From Leptospira yanagawae serovar Saopaulo str. Sao Paulo = ATCC 700523 (GTDB lineage Bacteria; Spirochaetota; Leptospiria; Leptospirales; Leptospiraceae): a stretch of 6,641 nucleotides of DNA. The stretch spans positions 1-6,641 of the forward strand of contig NZ_AOGX02000028.1 of NCBI RefSeq assembly GCF_000332475.2. The letters run 5' to 3'. The notes beneath the pieces are model-generated. The model saw only the letters and a list, made by a program, of their open reading frames with translations, made no database searches and was not told the origin of the DNA. Below are positions 1-5,890 of the stretch, one piece after another (position 1 is the stretch's first letter; each line of letters begins with the position of its first letter). A program made the position numbers and the translations under genes.

Positions 1-6
1 ACGTAC

Positions 7-168
7 GTATAACAGCGACTTACCGCTACGCTTCGGCACATGGCCTCGCTCGGCCTCCGGCAAATTCCCCTTCTGGCATTCGCCTTGCGTTCGCAAGCTA
101 CATGCCAGTCCCTAACGTCCCGTCGGGACTCAGGGTCGGGGAACTTCGGTAAGTCTAGTTCGTTATAC
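7..168 (+). repeat. attC-like recombination site 1
   Basis: The left core box GTATAAC (7-13) and right core box GTTATAC (162-168) are perfect reverse complements. Inside them ACTTACCG pairs with CGGTAAGT, and ATTCCCC pairs with GGGGAAC. The interior holds small hairpins: GGCC-N6-GGCC, CTGGCAT/ATGCCAG enclosing CTTGC-gttc-GCAAG, and GTCCC-gtc-GGGAC. The layout matches R''-L''-(variable)-L'-R' of an integron attC site, though longer and more branched than a class 1 integron site. The predicted crossover is between G162 and T163. The cassette to which most of this site belongs lies left of the window. Seen: sequence and pairing. Inferred: recombination function. Confidence 0.8.
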
Positions 169-1190
169 GACATGTCCCAAACAAATTTAAGCAATGACAA
201 GAAAATATTTTTCCTCACGAAATAAGCACAAAAAATTAAGTTTAGAAGATTTATATGAAAAATTACAGAATCTATACTTATATTTCCTCGATAGAGACTA
301 CTTCAAAGAAAGTGGAATGAAAAATAAGTATGTCTCAGATGCAATTAAATATGAAGCAGCAGTAAAATTATCTTTTCAACCTTTCCCAATAACGAATTGG
401 GATTTTTATTCAATTACTCCAGAACATATATTTGATACCATTGAATATCTATTTGATAAGATCTCAAAACCTGAAGGATGGATTTATCACCAAAATGATG
501 GAGGGTTTGCATACCAGGACTATGAATCATACAATAAAGAATTGGGACAAAGAGAATTTCAAGAAATGGCAAATATGTTCCTCAATGATTTTGAGGATGG
601 ATATGAATTATCTAGTAATGGAGAAATCCTTAGTTTAGGTGAAGATATTGTTAAAGAGATTCTTCTAGCAAACATTCTACCTTATGAAAGTGAAAATGTT
701 GATTCGAAAATACAACATGCAGTTTATAAATGGAGAACAAGAAACCTTTCACTTGCTGATCGAAAGGATATTATACGAGAACTAGCGGATGTTTTCGAAT
801 GGCTTAAAAAAACAAAAAATCTTGAAAAAGTTTTAGATAAAAAAGACGATTCGCTTATTTTTGAATTAATCAATAGATTCGAAATCAGACATCATAATCC
901 AAGTCAAAAAGGAAATTATGATAAAAATATTTGGTATTCCTGGATGTTCCACTTTTATCTGGCCACATATCATGCAATTATTCGACTCCTAATTAAAAAT
1001 GAAGAAAAAGTATAATTTTTAAAAGGAACACGTCGTATAACAGCGACTTACCGCTTCGCTTCGGCACGAGGCCTCGCTCGGCCTGCGGCAAATTGTCCTC
1101 CTGGCATTCGCCTTGCTTACGCAAGCTACATGCCAGTCCCTAATGTCCCTCCGGGACTCAGGGTCGGACAACTTCGGTAAGTCTAGTTCG
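163..1190 (+). mobile_element. Gene cassette 1 (Abi/HEPN-like gene)
   Basis: Boundaries are set by the predicted G^TT cut in sites 1 and 2. The cassette holds one gene plus its own downstream attC-like site. Its left end GTTATACGACATGTCCC is complementary to its right end GGAACACGTCGTATAAC at 15 of 17 positions. The two mismatches (A opposite C, C opposite A) become G-T wobbles on the bottom strand. This supports the unit as a once-circular cassette. Confidence 0.72.
194..1015 (+). CDS. Putative abortive-infection/HEPN-like protein (AbiJ-type N-terminal region resemblance)
   Basis: A 273-residue protein with no signal peptide or membrane segment, so probably cytoplasmic. ATG at 194 is the first start after an in-frame TAA at 188-190; no good Shine-Dalgarno sequence is visible. 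Residues about 95-150 (IYHQNDGGFAYQDYES..., then GYELSSNGEIL) recall, from memory, the N-terminal region shared by AbiJ-like and related phage-defence proteins. The C-terminal part is helical and contains RFEIRHHNPSQ followed by an aromatic helix. This could be a HEPN-style R-x(4-6)-H RNase motif, but that is inference. The gene is the sole occupant of its cassette, and the next attC-like site starts 19 bp after the stop. A role in phage defence fits the neighbouring toxin-antitoxin and Mrr cassettes but is not shown. It could be an unrelated hypothetical protein. Confidence 0.75.
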   Translation: MTRKYFSSRNKHKKLSLEDLYEKLQNLYLYFLDRDYFKESGMKNKYVSDAIKYEAAVKLSFQPFPITNWDFYSITPEHIFDTIEYLFDKISKPEGWIYHQNDGGFAYQDYESYNKELGQREFQEMANMFLNDFEDGYELSSNGEILSLGEDIVKEILLANILPYESENVDSKIQHAVYKWRTRNLSLADRKDIIRELADVFEWLKKTKNLEKVLDKKDDSLIFELINRFEIRHHNPSQKGNYDKNIWYSWMFHFYLATYHAIIRLLIKNEEKV

Positions 1191-1196
1191 TTATAC
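1035..1196 (+). repeat. attC-like recombination site 2
   Basis: Core boxes GTATAAC (1035-1041) and GTTATAC (1190-1196) pair perfectly, and the stem extends three bases outward to 1032 and 1199. The mid-stem reads ATTGTCC against GGACAAC, where site 1 has ATTCCCC against GGGGAAC, a clear compensatory change. The inner hairpins are CTTGC-ttac-GCAAG and GTCCC-tcc-GGGAC. The predicted crossover is between G1190 and T1191. Confidence 0.82.
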
Positions 1197-1255
1197 GACA
1201 TGTGGCAAAAGTCATTGAAAACTAAAAATTTGGGTTAAAGAAAATAAAAAAAGTA

Positions 1256-1284
1256 TTGATACTGTAACGTTATTCCGTTACACA
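1256..1284 (+). promoter_or_regulatory. Candidate sigma70-type promoter of the toxin-antitoxin operon
   Basis: TTGATA (1256-1261) is followed by a 17-bp spacer and TACACA (1279-1284). The -35 is good and the -10 moderate. The GTG start of the toxin lies 7 bp after the -10, so a transcript from here would be leaderless or nearly so. The region is AT-rich, so chance matches are possible. The coincidence with the palindrome below is the main support. Confidence 0.4.
1263..1282. promoter_or_regulatory. Palindromic operator candidate
   Basis: TGTAACG (1263-1269) and CGTTACA (1276-1282) form a perfect 7-bp inverted repeat around a 6-nt centre (ttattc). It fills the spacer between the candidate -35 and -10 boxes. 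Antitoxins with XRE-type DNA-binding domains commonly repress their own operon from such palindromes. The downstream HTH antitoxin (1634-1951) is the likely ligand, which is inference. Confidence 0.55.
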
Positions 1285-1290
1285 TAAAAA

Positions 1291-1668
1291 GTGAAAGAAT
1301 TTACAGCTTATAAAGGCGAAAAATTCACTATTGAATGGTATTTTGACGAAAAAGATAAATCCGATGTTCTAGAATATTTCAATGAACTACCTGATGATTT
1401 AAAAATTAAAACTTTGATTTTGTTCAAAAGATTTGCTGATTTTGGAGAAATCAAAGATAAAACTAAATTCAATTTTGAAGGTGATTCTTTATTCGCTTTC
1501 AAACCTATTCCACACAGATTTCTTTGCTTTTTTGTTAAAGGAAAGAAAATTATTATTACTAACGCTTTTGTCAAAAAAACTGATAAATTACCGAAAAACG
1601 AAAAAATTAGAGCTATCAAAAGAAGGAAAGATTATGAAACAAGAAGTAAAAAAGGCATCTACTACTAA
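1291..1668 (+). CDS. Type II toxin, RelE/HigB superfamily (Gp49-like, PF05973 type)
   Basis: A 125-residue basic protein recognised as a HigB/Gp49-type toxin, a family of ribosome-dependent mRNA interferases. Typical features are the N-terminal strand FTIEWYFDEKDKS, the helices VLEYFNELPDDLKIKTLILFKRFADFG, the strands SLFAFKPIPHRFLCFFVKGKKIIITNAF, and a Lys/Arg-rich tail KKTDKLPKNEKIRAIKRRKDYE. R76 and the tail lysines could contribute to RNA binding. The start is GTG at 1291; an in-frame TAA at 1285-1287 rules out anything upstream, and there is no internal Met. No Shine-Dalgarno sequence is seen. Length is normal for the family and the gene appears intact. The last 35 bp overlap the antitoxin gene, implying translational coupling and the toxin-first HigBA-type order. 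Confidence 0.88.
   Translation: MKEFTAYKGEKFTIEWYFDEKDKSDVLEYFNELPDDLKIKTLILFKRFADFGEIKDKTKFNFEGDSLFAFKPIPHRFLCFFVKGKKIIITNAFVKKTDKLPKNEKIRAIKRRKDYETRSKKGIYY
1623..1627 (+). promoter_or_regulatory. Ribosome binding site fixing the antitoxin start
   Basis: AAGGA sits 6 nt before ATG 1634, inside the toxin coding sequence. It favours ATG 1634 over the much longer open frame that begins near 1433, whose upstream part merely shadows the toxin gene. Confidence 0.7.
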
Positions 1669-1951
1669 ATCTACATTTGATCGTTTGATGAAAGATAAAT
1701 CCTTCAAAGCTAAATTTGATAAGGAATATGATGCTCTCAATCTTTCTGAAACTTTAATTGAATTAATGGAATCTCAAAAAGTTTCTGTAAGAGAACTTTC
1801 TAAAAAAGCAAATGTTTCTAGCACTGTAATTCAAGAAATTAGAAGTGGGAAACAAGGCAACCCTACCCTACTTGTTCTTTCTAAATTAATCCACACTTTA
1901 GGTGGAGAGATTGTTATCAAGAAGGGAAAGAAAACTTTAGCTAGTGTATAA
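1634..1951 (+). CDS. XRE-family HTH antitoxin (HigA-like)
   Basis: A 105-residue protein that should neutralise the overlapping toxin and repress the operon. Residues about 40-90 form a helix-turn-helix domain of the lambda-repressor/XRE type: LIELMESQKVSVRELSKKAN, then VSSTVIQEIRSGKQGNPTLL, then VLSKLIHTLGGEIVI. The N-terminal 30 residues are charged and probably contact the toxin. The start at ATG 1634 is supported by AAGGA 6 nt upstream and by the start of family-like sequence. It overlaps the toxin by 35 bp, and the next attC-like site follows the stop by 10 bp. The palindrome at 1263-1282 is its likely operator. Confidence 0.87.
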   Translation: MKQEVKKASTTKSTFDRLMKDKSFKAKFDKEYDALNLSETLIELMESQKVSVRELSKKANVSSTVIQEIRSGKQGNPTLLVLSKLIHTLGGEIVIKKGKKTLASV

Positions 1952-1961
1952 GCCACACGTC

Positions 1962-2122
1962 GTATAACAGCGACTTAACGCTACGCTTCGGGACAGGCCC
2001 TCGCTCGGGCTACGCCACATTCCTCTTCTGTCACTCGCTTGCATGCGCAAGCTACGTGCCAGTCCCTAACGTCCCGTTGGGACTCAGGGTCGAGGAACGT
2101 CGTTAAGTCTAGTTCGTTATGC
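1962..2122 (+). repeat. attC-like recombination site 3
   Basis: The outer boxes are GTATAAC (1962-1968) and GTTATGC (2116-2122) and are mismatched at one position. The left box belongs to cassette 2 and the right to cassette 3, and each matches the other end of its own cassette. The inner arms carry compensatory changes: ACTTAACG/CGTTAAGT instead of ACTTACCG/CGGTAAGT, ATTCCTC/GAGGAAC, and GCCC-N6-GGGC instead of GGCC-N6-GGCC. The crossover is predicted between G2116 and T2117. Confidence 0.82.
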
Positions 2123-3153
2123 GACATGGAATAGCCTCAATTTATGAGCATAAAAAACAATTTCGAAACATTATCAATAGCAATCGAAAAAACAAGCAAA
2201 TTTCACTTGCAGTTATTAACGATTGTAAATAAAGATCTCTTTCTAATTAATAATTATCTTTCAAGATCTAATGAACTATTAGAAATACGGGACGCAATCT
2301 ATCTAATAAAAAAATGTTCAGATATATATAACACGACAATATCGTTAATTAAAAACAAAGAACTTTACCAATGCAAAATTTTATATAGAAGTTTAATCGA
2401 ACATTATCTTAAGGCGCAATACATTATATTCAGTTTAGATAAGGATACAAATTTCTCAAGAAACTATCATTTGTATGGACAAATTGAAGAATTTATAACT
2501 TACTTAAAAAATAAAAATATACACAACTTCCTAACGAAATCTCCCTTGCTTAATGAATGGGAAGAAGTTTATAAAAACTTTCCCATAATAAATCAATTAA
2601 ATAAGAATCAAATTCAATCAGAAATACAAAAATTTAATATAAAAACGATAATCAAAAAAATTGCAGAAATATTTGAGTCATTTCCGCAAATACATGATCA
2701 TTTTGAGGTTATTCTCGAAAGTTATGCAAGCTGTTCAATGTTCGTTCATGCAAGTCCAAGCGCCGGAGATTACTTTCAAGATAAAAATAATTATAACGAT
2801 GAAGAATTTTTTGATTTGATTAACATGGTAACAATGCCAATTTTAATGATTTTTGATACTTTAAAAACAATTATTATCTATTCTAGAATGAAATATAATA
2901 TCCAAACAGAGAGTTTCGATACTCTAAACACCTCACTACATGAAATTGCAGAAAACTTTAAGAATAAAGAGAGTTTTCTATCTCAATAATTCCACGTCGC
3001 ATAACAGCAACTTACCGCTACGCTTCGGCACAAGGCCTCGCTCGGCCTACGGCAAATTCCCCTTCTGTCACTCGTTTGCAAATGCAAACACCGTGCCAGT
3101 CCCTAACGTCCCGTTGGGACTCAGGGTCGGGGAACTTCGGTAAGTCTAGTTCG
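2117..3153 (+). mobile_element. Gene cassette 3 (DUF5677-like gene)
   Basis: This is a single-gene cassette. Its left end GTTATGCGACATGGAAT and right end ATTCCACGTCGCATAAC are complementary at 16 of 17 positions. The only mismatch is a bottom-strand G-T wobble. Confidence 0.72.
2144..2989 (+). CDS. DUF5677-like helical protein
   Basis: A 281-residue, strongly helical, probably cytoplasmic protein. Residues 81-98 (YRSLIEHYLKAQYIIF) and the later SYASCSMFVHASPS block around 193-206 resemble, from memory, the DUF5677 family. That family keeps an Arg-x-x-x-Glu helix and a distant His in a helical fold that may be HEPN-like. Here R82, E86, H87 and H202 are the candidate conserved residues. The biochemical function is unknown. 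ATG 2144 is the first start after an in-frame TAG at 2132-2134, and no Shine-Dalgarno sequence is visible. The gene is very AT-rich and intact. The attC-like site begins 9 bp after the stop. The surrounding defence cassettes make an RNase or anti-phage role conceivable only. Confidence 0.8.
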   Translation: MSIKNNFETLSIAIEKTSKFHLQLLTIVNKDLFLINNYLSRSNELLEIRDAIYLIKKCSDIYNTTISLIKNKELYQCKILYRSLIEHYLKAQYIIFSLDKDTNFSRNYHLYGQIEEFITYLKNKNIHNFLTKSPLLNEWEEVYKNFPIINQLNKNQIQSEIQKFNIKTIIKKIAEIFESFPQIHDHFEVILESYASCSMFVHASPSAGDYFQDKNNYNDEEFFDLINMVTMPILMIFDTLKTIIIYSRMKYNIQTESFDTLNTSLHEIAENFKNKESFLSQ

Positions 3154-3159
3154 TTATGC
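2999..3159 (+). repeat. attC-like recombination site 4
   Basis: The outer boxes GCATAAC (2999-3005) and GTTATGC (3153-3159) pair perfectly, a double change relative to the GTATAAC/GTTATAC of sites 1 and 2. The inner hairpin is GTTTGC-aaat-GCAAAC, where other copies have CTTGC/GCAAG, again compensatory. The apical hairpin is GTCCC-gtt-GGGAC. The crossover is predicted between G3153 and T3154. Confidence 0.82.
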
Positions 3160-4253
3160 GCAATGGTGCAAAATGTATTTAAAATATGAAAAAGAATAAA
3201 AAATCAGAATTTGTAAAATGGATGGGACCAATACTAGATGCTTTGCGTACACTAGGCGGATCCGGAACTCCTAAAGAAGTTTCAAAAAAAGTAGCCGAAA
3301 TTCTTGATGTACCTGATGAAATTTTAGAAGCAAAATTAAAATCAGGAGTACAAAGATTTCATAATCAAGTATGTTGGGCAAGACAATACCTCGTATGGGA
3401 AGGTTACTTAGATTCCACAAAAAGAGGAATATGGACTATTTCAAAAACTGGAGAAAATAAAACCATAGATGAGAAAGAAGGTAGAGAAATATTCCTAAAA
3501 TGGGTTGATATTCATACTTCTAGAAGAAAAAATAAAGAAGACTCAGATGATGATGAATTAGTAGAATCAATTGATGAAGTTGAATCAATTTCGGATAATA
3601 ATACATTAATCAATTTAGATCACCGTGAAGAATTGCTTAAAATTCTCAGATTGATGTCATGGCAAAATTTTGAAAAATTTTCACTTCTGTTACTAAGGGA
3701 AAATGGGCTTACTGATCTAAAACTAACAGGTGGATCAAAGGATGATGGAATAGATGGTGTTGGGATTTTAAAAGTAAATCCATTCGTAACCTTTAAAGTA
3801 TTATTTCAATGTAAAAGATATGGTGAAAAAAATCCTGTTCAAAGACAACATATTGCAGAATTTAGAAATTCTTTAATCGGTAGAGCTGACAAAGGAATTT
3901 TCATCACAACTAGCTATTTTACTGCAGATGCAATCAGAGAAGCATCACGAGAAGGAGCACAAGCTATCGAACTCGTAGACTCTGAAAAATTAGTTGAATT
4001 AATTGAAGAGAATGAACTAGGTTTAAAACCAATTAAATCATTTAAAATAAAATATGAGTTTTTTCAACAATTTGAAAAGTAAAAAGCACCACAGCGCATA
4101 ACAGCGGCTAACCACTTCGCTTCGGGACTTCGCCCTCGCTCGGCCTTCGGCACATAGGCTTTCTGGCACTCGTTTGCATCCGCAAACTACGTGCCAGTCC
4201 CTAACGTCCCGCTTCCGGGACTCAGGGTCAGCCTACGTCGGTTAGCCTATTCG
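3154..4253 (+). mobile_element. Gene cassette 4 (Mrr restriction enzyme)
   Basis: This is a single-gene cassette. Its left end GTTATGCGCAATGGTGC and right end GCACCACAGCGCATAAC are complementary at 15 of 17 positions. The GGTGC/GCACC part is specific to this cassette. Confidence 0.72.
3186..4082 (+). CDS. mrr: Mrr-type restriction endonuclease (type IV, modified-DNA targeting)
   Basis: A 298-residue cytoplasmic nuclease expected to cut foreign, typically methylated, DNA. Residues about 8-90 form an Mrr N-terminal winged-helix DNA-recognition domain (GPILDALRTLGGSGTPKEVS, then WARQYLVWEGYLDSTKRGIWTIS). An acidic linker spans about 115-145. Residues about 155-275 are the Mrr catalytic PD-(D/E)xK-type domain, with NFEKF (E163), the GSKDDGIDG turn (D190), the QCKRY core (Q208, K210), and KGIFITTSYFTADAIREA, which is characteristic of Mrr. 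All expected catalytic elements are present and the length is near full for the family, so it is probably active. No methyltransferase is in the window, consistent with type IV action. ATG 3186 has no obvious Shine-Dalgarno sequence. The stop is 12 bp before the next attC-like site. Confidence 0.93.
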   Translation: MKKNKKSEFVKWMGPILDALRTLGGSGTPKEVSKKVAEILDVPDEILEAKLKSGVQRFHNQVCWARQYLVWEGYLDSTKRGIWTISKTGENKTIDEKEGREIFLKWVDIHTSRRKNKEDSDDDELVESIDEVESISDNNTLINLDHREELLKILRLMSWQNFEKFSLLLLRENGLTDLKLTGGSKDDGIDGVGILKVNPFVTFKVLFQCKRYGEKNPVQRQHIAEFRNSLIGRADKGIFITTSYFTADAIREASREGAQAIELVDSEKLVELIEENELGLKPIKSFKIKYEFFQQFEK

Positions 4254-4259
4254 TTATGC
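4095..4259 (+). repeat. attC-like recombination site 5 (divergent variant)
   Basis: The outer boxes GCATAAC (4095-4101) and GTTATGC (4253-4259) pair perfectly. This is the most divergent copy: the L arm is GGCTAACC/GGTTAGCC, the mid-stem ATAGGCT/AGCCTAC, and the inner hairpin GTTTGC-atcc-GCAAAC. The apical hairpin has a longer loop (GTCCC-gcttcc-GGGAC). Pairing is preserved throughout despite the sequence change. The crossover is predicted between G4253 and T4254. Confidence 0.82.
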
Positions 4260-5118
4260 GCAATGGCAAAAATAAATTGATAAAAATAGATTCTCATTTA
4301 ATTTTAAGTTATGAAGACAGTTAAATATTCCTTTTTCTTTACGCTAATTTTATTAATAAGCTTAATTTTCGTATGTAAATCTTCTTCATCAGACAATGGA
4401 AAATTACCTGAGCTAAACAAAGAAGACGTTTCTGAGATTAAGTATTTACTCAACAATCATTTTAATTCTTACAATTATTCTATGCCAGAAGCATCTGGAA
4501 ATGATGAAATTTATATTTCTGAAGATGCAGTCATCAGAATTTTTCCTGATGTAGGAATCTTGATAGATATTCTTTTAGATTATGAAATTTCCGATAAATA
4601 TGGAAAAATAAAAGATGTGTATAATGACGATTGTTATGAGTTTTACGTGAACTTTAATGTAGTTGGAATGGTAAATGTGACTACGGATGAAGTTACTTTT
4701 TATTCACCAAAAAAAATTCAATTCAAGTATGGAATAATCAAAAAAGATGGCAAGTGGAAAATATCATTAGATTCTTATGGTCCGTTTCCATTGCCTAAAA
4801 AGGTTTTCCAAACCTATTTCTTAAATAAGAATAAACCGGACATCGCTAATAAATTCGAATAAATTAAATTAAATTTTAAGTAATTTAAATAAAAAAATAG
4901 ATTAATTTCTCAATTTTTTTCTTTATTGATATGGATATACTCATCCGTAAACCTTGCCACGGCGCATAACAGCGACCTACCGCTACGCTTCGGGACAAGC
5001 CCTCGCTCGGCCTACGGCAAATTCCCTTTCTGTCACTCGCTTGCAAACGCAAGCTACGTGCCAGTCCCTAACGTCCCTCCGGGACTCAGGGTCAGGGAAC
5101 TTCGGTAAGTCTAGTTCG
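4254..5118 (+). mobile_element. Gene cassette 5 (lipoprotein)
   Basis: This is a single-gene cassette. Its left end GTTATGCGCAATGGCAA and right end TTGCCACGGCGCATAAC are complementary at 15 of 17 positions, with GGCAA/TTGCC being cassette-specific. About 100 bp of AT-rich sequence (4863-4963) lies between the stop codon and the attC-like site. I see no gene or convincing terminator in it. Confidence 0.72.
4311..4862 (+). CDS. Putative spirochaete-type lipoprotein of unknown function
   Basis: A 183-residue protein. The N-terminus MKTVKYS is followed by a hydrophobic stretch (8-21) and Cys22 in the context SLIFVC-KSSSSD. This fits the relaxed lipobox tolerated by spirochaetes, so the mature protein is probably lipid-anchored. 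The mature part of about 160 residues is acidic. It ends in a strand pattern (KYGIIKKDGKWKISLDSYGP) reminiscent of NTF2-like or SnoaL-like folds, a weak impression only. A weak promoter-like pair, TTGATA 4277-4282 and TAATTT 4299-4304 (16-bp spacer), precedes ATG 4311, but the region is too AT-rich to insist on it. No obvious Shine-Dalgarno sequence is visible. It is an unusual cargo next to defence cassettes. Confidence 0.8.
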   Translation: MKTVKYSFFFTLILLISLIFVCKSSSSDNGKLPELNKEDVSEIKYLLNNHFNSYNYSMPEASGNDEIYISEDAVIRIFPDVGILIDILLDYEISDKYGKIKDVYNDDCYEFYVNFNVVGMVNVTTDEVTFYSPKKIQFKYGIIKKDGKWKISLDSYGPFPLPKKVFQTYFLNKNKPDIANKFE

Positions 5119-5124
5119 TTATAC
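4964..5124 (+). repeat. attC-like recombination site 6
   Basis: The outer boxes GCATAAC (4964-4970) and GTTATAC (5118-5124) are mismatched at one position; each matches the other end of its own cassette instead. The mid-stem is ATTCCCT/AGGGAAC, the inner hairpin CTTGC-aaac-GCAAG and the apical hairpin GTCCC-tcc-GGGAC. The L arm reads ACCTACCG against CGGTAAGT, so it has one mismatch. The crossover is predicted between G5118 and T5119. Confidence 0.82.
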
Positions 5125-5127
5125 GCA

Positions 5128-5136
5128 AGAGGAAAA
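5128..5136 (+). promoter_or_regulatory. Ribosome binding site inside the cassette-end inverted repeat
   Basis: AGAGGAAAA ends 4 nt before ATG 5141 and is the clearest Shine-Dalgarno sequence among the cassettes. It lies in the left arm of the cassette-specific inverted repeat. A read-through RNA could therefore pair it with TTTCCTC just upstream of the next attC-like site. Confidence 0.6.
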
Positions 5137-5140
5137 AATT

Positions 5141-5890
5141 ATGAACAGAAAACATTTAATTATTATATCGTTACTTCTAAACACAGCACTGTATTCAGAT
5201 GAACAAGAACCATCAATTGTTTGTGCAAAACTCGTTAGACCGGAATTTCCTGCAAAAACTGTAAAACTACTACATATCGATTCGAATGTAAAACCTGGGG
5301 ACACAGTTCAAATCGGAGATCCTGCGGGTATTTTGTTGCCGTATCCAGATAAAATATCTAAAAAATTTGATTCAAATTATAGAAAATCAGAAATTTTTTA
5401 CTACGAAAGAAAATATAACGAAGCGCTCAATATTCTTATTCCAGCATTAAAAGAAGAAAAAAATAATCCTTTTTTACTCAACGCTTATGCCAGAACTTTA
5501 TATACTTTAGGACGAAGGAAAGAGAGTTTTGATACATACAAACTATTAATTTCAATTATTGATAAAGATGAAACTGTCCTTCCTGATGGATCTTATGAAA
5601 ATGTGGTCATTGATACTTATTTTCTTGAAGCATACTGGAAAATTAGCACTATTTACCTGGATTATCAGGATTTTAAAAAATCAATTTACTATAATAGAAA
5701 AATGCTCGATGTAATCACTTTGGGTAATACTTACTACGATCCTAATACTATGGACTATAATATAGGGGCAGTGACATTTCTTGCTGAAGCATACTATTTC
5801 TTAAATATGAAAAACGAAAACCATTTCTATGCTTGTGAAACTTTCAAGCTAGACAGAAATAATAAATACATTTTAAAATTTATCTTATAG
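5141..5890 (+). CDS. Exported TPR-like protein of unknown function
   Basis: A 249-residue protein with an N-terminal signal peptide (MNRKH, then the hydrophobic run LIIISLLLNTALYS, likely cleavage near residue 19), so periplasmic or envelope-located. Residues about 25-70 are a small non-repeat segment including VKPGDTVQIGDPAG. From about 79 onward helical pairs of tetratricopeptide type appear (SEIFYYERKYNEALNILIPAL, then PFLLNAYARTLYTLGRRKES). Weaker TPR-like units follow at about 160-190 (EAYWKISTIYLDYQDFKKSI) and 212-240. TPR proteins act as protein-interaction scaffolds; the partner is unknown here. The start is supported by AGAGGAAAA upstream. The stop is 17 bp before the next attC-like site. 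Confidence 0.82.
   Translation: MNRKHLIIISLLLNTALYSDEQEPSIVCAKLVRPEFPAKTVKLLHIDSNVKPGDTVQIGDPAGILLPYPDKISKKFDSNYRKSEIFYYERKYNEALNILIPALKEEKNNPFLLNAYARTLYTLGRRKESFDTYKLLISIIDKDETVLPDGSYENVVIDTYFLEAYWKISTIYLDYQDFKKSIYYNRKMLDVITLGNTYYDPNTMDYNIGAVTFLAEAYYFLNMKNENHFYACETFKLDRNNKYILKFIL

Larger units (their letters stand above)
1191..2116 (+). mobile_element. Gene cassette 2 (toxin-antitoxin)
   Basis: This cassette lies between the predicted cuts in sites 2 and 3 and carries two overlapping genes, a promoter region and its attC-like site. Its left end GTTATACGACATGTGGC and right end GCCACACGTCGTATAAC are complementary at 16 of 17 positions, the single mismatch being a G-T wobble on the bottom strand. 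It is the only cassette here with a leader of about 95 bp before its first gene, as expected for a toxin-antitoxin unit that must be expressed at any position in an array. Confidence 0.75.

Noticed and set aside
40..225. Open frames within the repeats (also at 2940-3143, 4926-5108, 4954-5202 and minus strand 1019-1201)
   Set aside because: They translate the structured repeat itself (recurring LRFGTRPRSAYGKFPFCHS or SLGLRQIP-type peptides), have no family resemblance, and recur only because the DNA is repeated.
432..638. Plus-strand 68-codon frame inside the first gene
   Set aside because: Out-of-frame shadow of the 194-1015 gene without its own ribosome binding site or recognisable domain.
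1035..1196. Rho-independent terminators formed by the GTCCC/GGGAC hairpins
   Set aside because: No T-tract follows any of these hairpins; they are internal arms of the attC-like fold.
1308..1619. Minus-strand frame opposite the toxin gene
   Set aside because: Shadow of the well-supported toxin gene; the hydrophobic translation follows from the complement of Lys-rich codons.
1433..1633. N-terminal extension of the antitoxin frame
   Set aside because: Overlaps the toxin in another frame, is not family-like, and the ribosome binding site points to ATG 1634.
4277..4304. Promoter for the lipoprotein gene (TTGATA, 16 bp, TAATTT)
   Set aside because: Plausible by eye but such matches are frequent in this AT-rich sequence and nothing else supports it, so it is mentioned only with the gene.
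4863..4963. Terminator or small gene in the AT-rich gap after the lipoprotein gene
   Set aside because: Only weak A/T inverted repeats and a T-run at 4914-4920 without a GC stem before it; no start codon with a useful reading frame or ribosome binding site.
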